Assembly (NCBI GenBank): GCA_023150195.1
Contig: JAKLLI010000016.1
Location: 1 to 14,220, forward strand
Direction: 5' to 3'
From: Azonexus sp.
GTDB lineage: Bacteria; Pseudomonadota; Gammaproteobacteria; Burkholderiales; Rhodocyclaceae
DNA: 14,220 bases
The stretch's first letter is position 1; every line of letters begins with the position of its first letter. Under the pieces are notes generated by a model. That model saw only the letters and a list, made by a program, of their open reading frames with translations, had not been told where the DNA came from and made no database searches. Shown here piece by piece: positions 1-6,788 of this stretch. The position numbers were made by a program, and so were the translations under genes.

Positions 1-1465
1 AAGCGTCGTTATGCGTCAACCCCGTGCCGCCCAACAGCGACAAGCCGGTATTGGCGTCGATCAGGGCCGCTTCAAAGGCATCATCCGGCGCATTGCTCAC
101 ATCATCCAGCGCAATGCCGGACAACGTGAAGGACAGGAAGCGGTCGTTGGGAGCGAGCACGAAGGCCTGGTTGAGGCGGGTCTGGGCGGAGGCGGTTTCC
201 TTGAGGGTGGCGGTGCCGGCCGCGATGGCGACATCTCCTTGGGTCTGCCAGCCGGCCTGACCGGTGAAACCCGGATCGCTCAGGGTTGCTTGTACCTGGT
301 CGAGCGCGTTACCGGCGACCAGCGCGCTGTAGCGGATATTATCGCTACCCAGGCCGGTCGTCACTGTCTGCGCGCCGAGCAGTGTCAGGAAATAGGGGGT
401 GCCGGCGGCTTGCAGGGCGGTGACATCGGCACCGCTCAACAGGCGGCGCTGGCCGGGGGCCAGGTACTGGCTCATCACGTCATTGGCCGTAGCCGTGCTG
501 GGCAGGCTGACGATGTGGCCCAGTTCGTGGATCAGCACGGTCAGAAGGTCGAGGTGGCCGGCGGCGGGAGAATCAGCGTCCAGGGTCGTATCGACATGCC
601 AGGCGCTGGCGCTGTCGGCCTGCGCGAACTCGCTGTAGTCGAGCGGCGTGCCGTCGACAAACCAGCCCCAGCCGGCACCGGTGGCATCAAGGGTGATGGT
701 CTGCCCTTCGGTCCACGCAGCAAAGCCGGTGGGCAGGTCGGCAATTGCGAAGTTGGCCGCGTCGAGCATCGTGGGCGAAGCCCCGGCGTCCAGCCAGTAT
801 TGCTTGGCGATGGGCAGCAGGGCGTCGATGGCGGTCATGGGCAGGGCGTCGGTGGTCAGCCCCGGCCCTTCGGCGAAAACGTTTTGCGGAACTCGGAACT
901 CTTTTGCAGCATCACGTAACTCAAGCTGCCCACTATTGGCGAGCCACTGGATTAGCGTGTTTTTCTGGGCATTACCAGAGCCACCGCCGAGAAATTCATA
1001 AACCCCCGTCTTGATCCCCTCGATCAGATCCTCCGCGTCCTTCAAAGCCTTTGAGGGTTCTCCGCTAGCCGCCGGGTTGAACTGATAGATAATTTTATCT
1101 TGCGGATTGGCCTTCAGACGCAATGCCGTCCAGTAAAGCAGAGTGAGTGCCTCTTCAATTTCGCCTGCTTTGACCAGGCTTAATTTCTGATCGACAAATG
1201 TATGTGCATCCAGGCGACCCTCAATGGCAAGGTAGCGGTAAGGACTACCCGTAATGTCTAGCGGATCGAAATACGCCAGCGCGTATTCGTAACGCTCGCC
1301 ATTGGCATCCTTCAAGCGGCCCGGCGCGTATTCCTCGAATTTCAGCCAGCGCGCGGTATCGCCCCAGACCGCACCATCCTTTTCCGCTTGACTCAACGTC
1401 CCGGAACGAATGACGAATACGCCATCCTTGGTCGCATTGCCATGCTTGGCGAGATAAACGTACAT
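1..1465 (-). CDS. Large HELGH-motif protein, downstream part of an interrupted gene, runs off left edge
   Basis: On the minus strand the frame is open from the amber codon at 1529-1531 to the window edge, about 509 codons. The first Met after the amber is at 1465, with a weak AAGG five bases upstream. The first roughly 230 residues match nothing I recognise and contain acidic, helical-looking stretches. Around 515-529 the protein reads LLTVLIHELGHIV, a zinc-protease HExxH motif. Shortly after comes DVMSQYL, like the Met-turn region of metzincin-like segments in giant secreted proteins. The usual third ligand (H or D six residues after the second His) is not seen, so activity is uncertain. The rest is Ala/Thr/Asp-rich with beta-strand character, typical of extracellular proteins. 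It shares the exact frame of the Hint-domain segment upstream, so both are probably one gene split by a nonsense codon. Translation from 1465 as a separate protein is the alternative. Confidence 0.55.
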   Translation of the reverse strand, partial: MYVYLAKHGNATKDGVFVIRSGTLSQAEKDGAVWGDTARWLKFEEYAPGRLKDANGERYEYALAYFDPLDITGSPYRYLAIEGRLDAHTFVDQKLSLVKAGEIEEALTLLYWTALRLKANPQDKIIYQFNPAASGEPSKALKDAEDLIEGIKTGVYEFLGGGSGNAQKNTLIQWLANSGQLELRDAAKEFRVPQNVFAEGPGLTTDALPMTAIDALLPIAKQYWLDAGASPTMLDAANFAIADLPTGFAAWTEGQTITLDATGAGWGWFVDGTPLDYSEFAQADSASAWHVDTTLDADSPAAGHLDLLTVLIHELGHIVSLPSTATANDVMSQYLAPGQRRLLSGADVTALQAAGTPYFLTLLGAQTVTTGLGSDNIRYSALVAGNALDQVQATLSDPGFTGQAGWQTQGDVAIAAGTATLKETASAQTRLNQAFVLAPNDRFLSFTLSGIALDDVSNAPDDAFEAALIDANTGLSLLGGTGLTHNDA

Positions 1466-1528
1466 CTCGCCCTTGGTGATGAACGGCGAGGCGGCTTCGC
1501 CAGCGGTCAACGAATAGCCGGACAGGGG

Positions 1529-2530
1529 CTAACCGTCAGGGGCAGCAGTGGCCGTCTGTATATTCTTGTTGTGCACCCAGACCCCAGCCTTACCCACGTA
1601 ATAGGTATGGAAATCCTCCACCTCGATGTTGTACACCGTGGTTCTGAACAGATGCTCCTGCTTTACCCGACCGGTTTTTCGAACGCTCTCGAAGTCCAAA
1701 GCAACATGATCAGCGACCATTTCGAGCGTATGGACATTGATGTGACAACCGAAGCGACCAAGATCGGATGACACATTAGTGCTTGGCACCCAAGCGATAT
1801 CGGGTTTGTCTGTGACAAAAAGTCGGGTGTTGCCGTAGATATTTGGCGATTCGTCCACCACAAATTCTGTTTTCATTAATGGGAGGGAAAGCTTGAGTTT
1901 TTCTGCCGGCTTCCAGCCCTTGCCCTGCACCCAGATCGGGTGTTCAGGGGTAACGATAAAGAAATGGTAGCGCGTGGAACCATCCGCCTGTTTGCCCCCA
2001 AATGCCACCCGAATCACCTGCCGATCCTCATGCACAAAGGTCTTAGTGACGCGCTTGTATTTCCGCTCGCCCTCGCCACTTTCGTGCTTGGACAGCACCC
2101 AGTCACCCACCTGGATCTGCTCGATGGGCACCAGGCCGTTCTTGGTATGAACCAGCGTCCCGCCAGCAAAGCACGCCGGCTCGTATTTCTGCACCGGCAG
2201 CTTGATCTCGGTGTATTTCTTCAAAATCGCCTCAAGCTGCTTTTGCCCGGTCATGCCGCGGAATTCGGGCAAGGCCTTCCACGCCCGCATGGTCGAACGG
2301 CTCGGGATGGCCGCGCCGGCTGCCGCAACAAACGCCTGGTAGGCACTCTGGCTGTAAACCGCGTTTCTTACACTCTTCATGATGAACTCGTGAATTCTCC
2401 TGGCTTCATTGAGCTGTTCGCTGAGTGGCAAGGATTTGTCTACCCAGCGTCCCATATTGGCAACGGTATGACGATACCATTGGGTGACTTCCACCGGAGT
2501 CATTGTTTGCGGTGCCGGAGAGGCAAACAT
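1529..2530 (-). CDS. Hint (intein/hedgehog-like) domain protein, ends at an in-frame amber codon
   Basis: This 333-residue frame has an N-terminal helical part (about 1-115) and then a Hint domain. The domain starts at Cys120 (ACFAGGTLVHT), continues through VPIEQIQVGDWVLS, has a block-B-like TPEHP at 194-198 and closes with HTYYVGKAGVWVHN at 308-321. Such domains (pretoxin-Hint type) cleave the chain in polymorphic toxins and large secreted proteins. Lys, not Cys/Ser/Thr, follows the final Asn, so splicing is unlikely and cleavage more plausible. Normally a long region follows VHN. Here a TAG stop comes 12 residues later, yet the same frame then stays open to the window edge. The start is weak: ATG 2530 directly follows a terminator U-run, no Shine-Dalgarno is visible, and a TAA lies three codons upstream. 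No signal peptide is apparent. The segment is more AT-rich than its neighbours, which suggests transfer. A 5'-truncated remnant is quite possible. Confidence 0.6.
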   Translation of the reverse strand: MFASPAPQTMTPVEVTQWYRHTVANMGRWVDKSLPLSEQLNEARRIHEFIMKSVRNAVYSQSAYQAFVAAAGAAIPSRSTMRAWKALPEFRGMTGQKQLEAILKKYTEIKLPVQKYEPACFAGGTLVHTKNGLVPIEQIQVGDWVLSKHESGEGERKYKRVTKTFVHEDRQVIRVAFGGKQADGSTRYHFFIVTPEHPIWVQGKGWKPAEKLKLSLPLMKTEFVVDESPNIYGNTRLFVTDKPDIAWVPSTNVSSDLGRFGCHINVHTLEMVADHVALDFESVRKTGRVKQEHLFRTTVYNIEVEDFHTYYVGKAGVWVHNKNIQTATAAPDG

Positions 2531-2564
2531 AAAAAATTAAAGCCCCCAATCGCTTGGAGGCTTT
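2531..2564 (-). terminator. Intrinsic terminator of the DUF779-cytochrome unit
   Basis: On the minus strand an 11-bp stem with one mismatch (AAAGCCTCCAA / TTGGGGGCTTT, loop GCGA) is followed by AATTTTTT. It lies just upstream of the ATG at 2530, so it separates the cytochrome gene from the Hint frame. Confidence 0.75.
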
Positions 2565-2577
2565 GTCTGCAGTCTGA

Positions 2578-2601
2578 GGGGACGGGTCTTGGCCCGTCCC
2601 C
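2578..2601 (-). terminator. GC-rich hairpin after the cytochrome gene, no U-run
   Basis: A perfect 9-bp stem, GGGGACGGG / CCCGTCCCC with a 6-base loop, lies about 47 bases after the cytochrome stop and 14 bases before the next hairpin. It has no T-tract of its own. It may assist the adjacent terminator or protect the mRNA 3' end. Confidence 0.45.
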
Positions 2602-2647
2602 CGTTGCTGCCGGGGTGCTGTTCTCCCCTTTGGTTTGTTTTAAACGA

Positions 2648-2980
2648 TTAGTGCAGCGAGAGTACCCACTGGATGGCGGCCTTCAGGTCGTCATCGCTGA
2701 TCTTGTCGGCGGGGTGCGGCATCATCGGGACGCTGCCCCAGTTGCCAGCGCCGCCAGCGCGGACCTTGTCGAACAACATGGCGGGCGCTTTGGCGTCACC
2801 CTTGTACTTGGCGGCAACATCCTTGTAGGCCGGGCCGACGCGCTTGGCATCGACGGCATGGCAGGCGACGCAACGGGCCTTCTTGACAATGGCTTCGCCG
2901 TCGTTGGCGTGGGCGATCTGAACCGTGGCCAGGCCGGCGGCAGCGATCAGGGGAAGAATCAGGGCGTGAAGGGTTTTCAT
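2648..2980 (-). CDS. Small periplasmic cytochrome c, c551-like
   Basis: This 110-residue protein should be an exported monohaem electron carrier. A signal peptide of about 25 residues ends in AHA before Asn-Asp. The haem attachment motif CVACH is at residues 37-41, and VPMMPHP at 86-92 supplies the distal Met ligand (Met87 or Met88). It ends in a typical class I cytochrome helix, IQWVLSLH. Length and layout match the cytochrome c551/c552 family. The start was chosen because AAGGA lies eight bases upstream of the ATG at 2980 and the signal peptide begins there. A longer frame upstream would overlap DUF779. It lies 25 bases after the DUF779 gene, so the two are probably co-transcribed. Its partner is not defined by sequence. 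An electron acceptor for the PQQ dehydrogenases of this locus is a reasonable inference. Confidence 0.93.
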   Translation of the reverse strand: MKTLHALILPLIAAAGLATVQIAHANDGEAIVKKARCVACHAVDAKRVGPAYKDVAAKYKGDAKAPAMLFDKVRAGGAGNWGSVPMMPHPADKISDDDLKAAIQWVLSLH

Positions 2981-3005
2981 AAGCGGTTTCCTTGAAGAGG
3001 TGCGT

Positions 3006-3377
3006 TCAGACGAGTCCGGCTGCCTGCAATTCCAGCCATTCGTTGTCGGAAAACAGGCGTGAGCGGGTATGGAAGGCTTTGCCGGTATTGCCTTCGAGCG
3101 AGAAGGTGCCGCCACTGCCATCGATGACGTCGATGATCAGTTGCGTGTGCTTCCAGTATTCGTATTGCGAGGCGCTGATGTAGAAGGGCAGGCCGCCGAT
3201 GTCGCCGAGATGGACATCGTAGGGGCCAATGGTGAGATCGCCCTGCAGGTAGCAGTTGGCCGCGCTGTTGTCGCAGCAGCCTCCGGATTGATGGAACATC
3301 AGATCGGGGCCGTACTGCTCTTTCAGGAGGGCAATCAGTGCCAGCGCTGCCGGGGTGGCGATGACGCGGTCAACCAT
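3006..3377 (-). CDS. DUF779 family protein, companion of aldehyde dehydrogenase
   Basis: This 123-residue cytoplasmic protein of the DUF779 family is commonly encoded beside ExaC/AcoD-type aldehyde dehydrogenases, as here. The molecular function is not established to my knowledge. The family hallmark FHQSGGCCDNS is present at residues 28-38, with His29, Cys34, Cys35 and a further Cys42. This clustered Cys/His pattern suggests metal or thiol chemistry, but that is inference. There is no signal peptide or membrane segment. GGGAGAAA lies just upstream of the ATG at 3377 and supports this start. It follows the aldehyde dehydrogenase on the same strand with a 100-base gap that holds a strong terminator. 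It is therefore probably made at a lower level than the dehydrogenase, or from a separate start. It is followed closely by the c551-like cytochrome. Confidence 0.92.
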   Translation of the reverse strand: MVDRVIATPAALALIALLKEQYGPDLMFHQSGGCCDNSAANCYLQGDLTIGPYDVHLGDIGGLPFYISASQYEYWKHTQLIIDVIDGSGGTFSLEGNTGKAFHTRSRLFSDNEWLELQAAGLV

Positions 3378-3403
3378 GAGTTTCTCCCAAAAACGGCGTG
3401 TTT

Positions 3404-3430
3404 AAAAAAAGGGGGCGGTTGCCCGCCCCC
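3404..3430 (-). terminator. Strong intrinsic terminator after aldehyde dehydrogenase
   Basis: On the minus strand a perfect 8-bp all-GC stem, GGGGGCGG / CCGCCCCC with loop GCAA (a GNRA tetraloop), is followed directly by TTTTTTT. It lies 47 bases after the aldehyde dehydrogenase stop and 27 bases before the DUF779 start. Confidence 0.9.
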
Positions 3431-3477
3431 GAAGAGTTGCCCGCAAACTTGAAATCGGGCGAGGGGAGATGCAAAGC

Positions 3478-4998
3478 TTAGAAGAAGCCCAACTTGCTTT
3501 CGGTGTAGGAAACCAGCAGGTTCTTCGTCTGTTGATAGTGGTCCAGCATGACCTTGTGGGTTTCGCGACCGATACCGGATTCCTTGTAACCACCAAAGGC
3601 GGCGTGGGCCGGGTAGGCGTGGTAGCAATTGGTCCAGACGCGGCCAGCCTGAATGGCGCGACCCATGCGGTAGGCGACATTGCCGTTACGGCTCCACACG
3701 CCGGCGCCGAGGCCGTAGAGGGTGTCGTTGGCGATGGCGAGGGCTTCGGCTTCGTCCTTGAAAGTGGTCACGGCCAGCACCGGCCCGAAGATTTCTTCCT
3801 GGAAGATGCGCATCTTGTTGTGGCCCTTGAACAGGGTCGGCTGGATGTAATAACCGCCAGCGATGTCGCCGCCGAGGTTGGCACGCTCACCACCGATCAG
3901 GCATTCAGCGCCTTCTTCCTTACCCAGTTGCAGGTAGGACTGAATCTTGGTCATCTGTTCTTGCGACGCCTGGGCACCCATCATGGTGTCGGTATCCAGC
4001 GGCGAGCCTTGCTTGATGGCGGCAACGCGCTTGCGGACCTTCTCGATGAACTTGTCGTAGATGGATTCCTGAATCAGGGCGCGGCTCGGGCAGGTACAGA
4101 CTTCACCCTGGTTGAAGGCGAACAGCACCATGCCTTCGATGGCCTTGTCGAGGAAGCCGTCGTCCTTGTCCATCACGTCGGCGAAGAAGATGTTGGGCGA
4201 CTTGCCACCCAGTTCCAGCGTCGCCGGAATCAGGTTGTTGGCTGCGGCCTGGGCGATGACGCGGCCGGTGGAGGTGGAGCCGGTGAAGGCGATCTTGGCG
4301 ATACGCTTGCTGGTGGCCAGCGGCATACCGGCTTCGCGACCGAAACCATTGACGATGTTCAGCACGCCCGGCGGCAGCAGGTCGGCGATCAGGTCGACCA
4401 GGATCAGGATGGAGATCGGGGTGGATTCGGCCGGCTTCAGGACCACGCAGTTACCAGCGCCCAGCGCCGGGGCCAGCTTCCAGGCCGCCATCAGAATCGG
4501 GAAGTTCCAGGGAATGATCTGACCGACGACGCCCAGCGGCTCATGGATGTGATAAGCCATGGTGTTTTCGTCGATTTCGGAAATGCCGCCTTCTTGCGAA
4601 CGCAGGCAGCCGGCGAAATAACGGAAGTGGTCGACGGCCAGGGGGATGTCGGCCGCCAGGGTTTCGCGGATCGGCTTGCCGTTATCGACGGTTTCGGCGT
4701 AGGCCAGGACTTCCAGATTGGCTTCCAGGCGGTCGGCAATCTTCAACAGGATGTTGGCGCGCTCGGCAACCGCGGTCTTGCCCCATGCCGGGAAAGCGGC
4801 GTGAGCAGCGTCCAGTGCCAGTTCGATGTCTTCAGCGGTGGAACGGGCGGCTTGCGTATAGACCTGGCCGTTGACCGGGGTGATCACATCAAAGTACTGA
4901 CCCTTGACCGGGGCAGTCCACTGACCATTGATGAAGTTGTTGTATTGGGCTTTGTAGGCGATCTTGGCGCCGGCGGCACCGGGGGCTGCGTAGAGCAT
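3478..4998 (-). CDS. exaC: NAD-dependent aldehyde dehydrogenase, ExaC/AcoD type
   Basis: This 506-residue cytoplasmic enzyme oxidises aldehydes (acetaldehyde in the best-known relatives) to the acid with NAD+. Here it would handle the product of the periplasmic alcohol dehydrogenase. The N-terminus MLYAAPG and the length match P. aeruginosa ExaC and acetoin-operon AcoD. Visible motifs are PWNFP (Asn165, oxyanion hole), [14 protein letters not shown] Rossmann signature around 239-246, LELGGKSPN with the general base Glu262, and [11 protein letters not shown] with catalytic Cys301 and the neighbouring Cys303 typical of this subgroup. ATG 4998 was chosen because GGAGA lies about six bases upstream and the family N-terminus starts there. 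The longer frame to 5103 would run into the promoter. Transcription appears to start at a sigma-54 promoter about 90 bases upstream. A strong terminator follows. AcoD is the alternative symbol. Confidence 0.96.
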   Translation of the reverse strand: MLYAAPGAAGAKIAYKAQYNNFINGQWTAPVKGQYFDVITPVNGQVYTQAARSTAEDIELALDAAHAAFPAWGKTAVAERANILLKIADRLEANLEVLAYAETVDNGKPIRETLAADIPLAVDHFRYFAGCLRSQEGGISEIDENTMAYHIHEPLGVVGQIIPWNFPILMAAWKLAPALGAGNCVVLKPAESTPISILILVDLIADLLPPGVLNIVNGFGREAGMPLATSKRIAKIAFTGSTSTGRVIAQAAANNLIPATLELGGKSPNIFFADVMDKDDGFLDKAIEGMVLFAFNQGEVCTCPSRALIQESIYDKFIEKVRKRVAAIKQGSPLDTDTMMGAQASQEQMTKIQSYLQLGKEEGAECLIGGERANLGGDIAGGYYIQPTLFKGHNKMRIFQEEIFGPVLAVTTFKDEAEALAIANDTLYGLGAGVWSRNGNVAYRMGRAIQAGRVWTNCYHAYPAHAAFGGYKESGIGRETHKVMLDHYQQTKNLLVSYTESKLGFF

Positions 4999-5039
4999 AT
5001 TTGTCTCCAGAATTATTGGGCTTGCGAACAGTGTTTCAA

Positions 5040-5083
5040 GCAAGGGCGGACGATGGTTTCTAGGAACATTGGTTCGCCCTTGC
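5040..5083 (-). promoter_or_regulatory. Stem-loop at the 5' end of the aldehyde dehydrogenase leader
   Basis: A perfect 9-bp inverted repeat, GCAAGGGCG / CGCCCTTGC, encloses 26 bases. If transcription starts near 5088 as the sigma-54 element predicts, the stem begins about five nucleotides into the mRNA. That position fits an mRNA-stabilising 5' hairpin or a regulator target. A smaller repeat GCTTG/CAAGC at 5020-5041 overlaps its 3' arm by two bases, so the two folds compete. Confidence 0.55.
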
Positions 5084-5098
5084 TCGTGCCAGATAGAT

Positions 5099-5114
5099 TG
5101 CATGGCGCGTGCCA
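5099..5114 (-). promoter_or_regulatory. Sigma-54 (-24/-12) promoter of aldehyde dehydrogenase
   Basis: The minus strand reads TGGCACGCGCCATGCA. Against the sigma-54 consensus TGGCACG-N4-TTGCW it matches at every fixed position except the first T of the -12 block. The GG and GC elements have the required spacing. The predicted start is near 5088, giving a leader of about 90 bases to ATG 4998. Sigma-54 promoters need an enhancer-binding activator. AcoR-type regulators often serve this role for acoD-type genes, but none is encoded in this window. Confidence 0.82.
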
Positions 5115-5230
5115 GCAGGGTAATCCTTGGCGGTCGACGGGAGGAATGCCATAAAAATCAGCGACATATTTCGTAAGGCGACTTGCATGCGCCGGCGTGA
5201 CGGGTCGCGTTGATGATTCGCGGCTCAACA

Positions 5231-5251
5231 CCTGTTGCAAAATTGAACAGG
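5231..5251. promoter_or_regulatory. Dyad upstream of the sigma-54 promoter, candidate activator site
   Basis: The inverted repeat CCTGTT-N9-AACAGG is centred near 5241, about 130 bp upstream of the -24 element. That is a usual distance for an upstream activator sequence. An AT-rich stretch with a weak IHF-like match lies between them at about 5151-5173. The role is inferred only from position and symmetry. Confidence 0.45.
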
Positions 5252-5337
5252 CTTGAGGCAGCGCAAGTCTCTGTGCCTGCGAAACACCTTGCCCGACGGC
5301 GGTCGACGCGAAAAGTAGCCAAAAAACGTCATGGGCA

Positions 5338-5366
5338 TTGCAGCGTATATGCCAAGGCGCTATGCT
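5338..5366 (+). promoter_or_regulatory. Sigma-70-like promoter for the HDOD gene
   Basis: TTGCAG (5338-5343) and TATGCT (5361-5366) are separated by exactly 17 bases, each matching four of six consensus positions. The predicted start near 5373 leaves a leader of about 45 bases to ATG 5418. The stretch 4999-5417 holds this promoter and the aldehyde dehydrogenase control region back to back, and no gene. Confidence 0.5.
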
Positions 5367-5417
5367 TTTGCGGTCTTTTCCCAAAATTTTGATGGCGCCT
5401 GCGATGGAGGCAAACTC

Positions 5418-6269
5418 ATGAGTTCCCCAGAACTGATGCAAGCCGGTGACTGGTTTGAAATTGCCTTGCGCGAGACAGGGCTCCCGCCCAATCCGGCGAT
5501 TCTGGCCGAGCTGCGGCGCGAGGTGGCGCAGGAGGAAAAAGACAGTGCGCGCATCATCGACTTGTTGAGCGCCGACGTGGCGATTGCCATTGCCTTGATT
5601 CGCAGTGCCAACGATCGCTTCGCGCCGGCGGAGCGCACGGGCGAAACCATCCACGATGCACTGGCCATGCTGGGTCTCGAATCCATCATCAATGCGTTGA
5701 ATTCACGCCATCTGGACTGGGCGTTCGGGCATTCTTCACTGGAGCGTTTCTGGGACCGCTCGGCCCGCAATGCCCGGCTTTCTGCCTGGATTGCCGAGCG
5801 GGTGCCGGGGCGGCCGCTGCCACCGAGTCAGGCCTACACCTTTGGGCTGTTGCGCAATATTGGCATCCCGTTGCTGATGGCACCTTTCCCCGAGTATCGC
5901 CACGTGCTGGCGCGCGCCAATCAGGATGCGGGTGAATTCATCGCCATCGAGGACGATTCGCTGGGGCTGAATCACGCCGTGATCGGTGCGGAGTTGCTGC
6001 AACACTGGCTGGAAGATCCGCAGTTTTGTCTGGCCGTCCGGCGGCATCACGACCTGGGTTTTCTGCGTCGCAACGACAGTGCCAATGCCCGCCCCCGTTG
6101 CCTGATTGCTGTCTCGACGCTGGCCTCGCACTGGCTGTCGGCCAAGGCGGCGGTCGACAGCGATGCCGAGTGGGAAAAGCTGGGGCCGGCCTGTCTCGAA
6201 ATCATGGGCTGGACCGAGGACGACATCGTGCCCCTGCGGGCGCAGGCCGGCACGTTGCTCGCGCGCTAG
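5418..6269 (+). CDS. HDOD domain signalling protein
   Basis: This 283-residue soluble protein consists mainly of an HDOD domain, a relative of HD phosphohydrolases that usually lacks the metal-binding catalytic residues and acts in signalling. Family features are LPPNPAILAEL near residues 23-33, LLSADVAIAIALIRSAN near 49-65, the conserved helix DALAMLG, and HHDLGFL in the C-terminal half. There is no receiver, GGDEF or EAL domain attached, nor a signal peptide. ATG 5418 was chosen because GGAGG lies seven bases upstream. The frame stays open further upstream but would place the start before the likely promoter. The gene stands alone, divergent from aldehyde dehydrogenase and convergent with the kinase-regulator-cytochrome operon, with a shared terminator. 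A link to alcohol metabolism is not shown by the sequence. Its ligand or partner is unknown. Confidence 0.85.
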   Translation: MSSPELMQAGDWFEIALRETGLPPNPAILAELRREVAQEEKDSARIIDLLSADVAIAIALIRSANDRFAPAERTGETIHDALAMLGLESIINALNSRHLDWAFGHSSLERFWDRSARNARLSAWIAERVPGRPLPPSQAYTFGLLRNIGIPLLMAPFPEYRHVLARANQDAGEFIAIEDDSLGLNHAVIGAELLQHWLEDPQFCLAVRRHHDLGFLRRNDSANARPRCLIAVSTLASHWLSAKAAVDSDAEWEKLGPACLEIMGWTEDDIVPLRAQAGTLLAR

Positions 6270-6314
6270 GGTCGAACCTCGCCGTAGCGGCGAACAAATC
6301 GGTGGCGATCAACC

Positions 6315-6343
6315 AAAAAACCGGCACAAGGCCGGTTTTTTTT
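6315..6343. terminator. Bidirectional terminator between HDOD gene and cytochrome operon
   Basis: AAAAAACCGGC and GCCGGTTTTTTTT flank the short loop ACAAG. The hairpin has A-tract on one side and T-tract on the other, so it can end transcripts from both the plus-strand HDOD gene and the minus-strand cytochrome gene. Confidence 0.88.
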
Positions 6344-6365
6344 GGGTTGTCAGGCGTTGACCGTC

Positions 6366-6746
6366 TCAGTGCAGGGCCAGAATCCAGTTAACCAATTGAC
6401 GGGCGTTGCCTTCGGTAATGGCGACCGCGTTGGGCGGCATGGAGAGGCCGCTGACCTTGCCTTTCCAGTGGCTGCTATAGGGATTCGAGCCTTCGAGGAC
6501 CACGCGGGTGAGAAACTCGGCAGCGCCCGGCTTGCCCTTGTATTGGGCCGCCACATCCTGCCAGGCCGGGCCGATCGGCTTCATGCCGTTGGGGCCGGGT
6601 TTGCCGGATTCAATGCTGTGGCAGGTCATGCAGCCGCTGTTCGTCGCCAGTTGCTTCATCTGACTGTCGTCCTTGGCATCGGCAAAGGCCGTGGTGCTGA
6701 TCAGTGCGGCAAGGAGCAGGCTGAGGCGGATCGTTGTATTTTTCAT
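6366..6746 (-). CDS. Periplasmic cytochrome c, third gene of the sensor-regulator operon
   Basis: This 126-residue exported monohaem cytochrome has a signal peptide of about 22 residues ending TAFA before Asp-Ala. The haem motif CMTCH is at 39-43 and the distal ligand Met103 lies in GLSMPPN. The C-terminal helix ends NWILALH, much like the IQWVLSLH end of the cytochrome at 2648-2980. The two are related paralogues, but this one has a longer insertion after the haem site (residues 44-60). AAGGGG eight bases upstream supports ATG 6746. It lies 42 bases downstream of the response regulator on the same strand with no terminator between, so the three genes probably form one operon. It may serve a PQQ alcohol dehydrogenase, in the manner of cytochrome c550 (ExaB) in pseudomonads, but the sequence alone does not prove that role. 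Confidence 0.92.
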   Translation of the reverse strand: MKNTTIRLSLLLAALISTTAFADAKDDSQMKQLATNSGCMTCHSIESGKPGPNGMKPIGPAWQDVAAQYKGKPGAAEFLTRVVLEGSNPYSSHWKGKVSGLSMPPNAVAITEGNARQLVNWILALH

Positions 6747-6788
6747 GGTGAAGACCCCTTTGTCTGGGTGGTTAGGAAAATGGAACAT

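Noticed and set aside
11..1014. Several plus-strand open frames at the left edge
   Set aside because: They are shadows of the minus-strand large protein, which has sensible amino-acid composition and a recognisable HELGH motif.
3469..5154. Plus-strand open frame of 561 codons opposite the aldehyde dehydrogenase
   Set aside because: It is antisense to a complete, motif-verified gene, and has low-complexity G/V/D composition typical of high-GC shadow frames.
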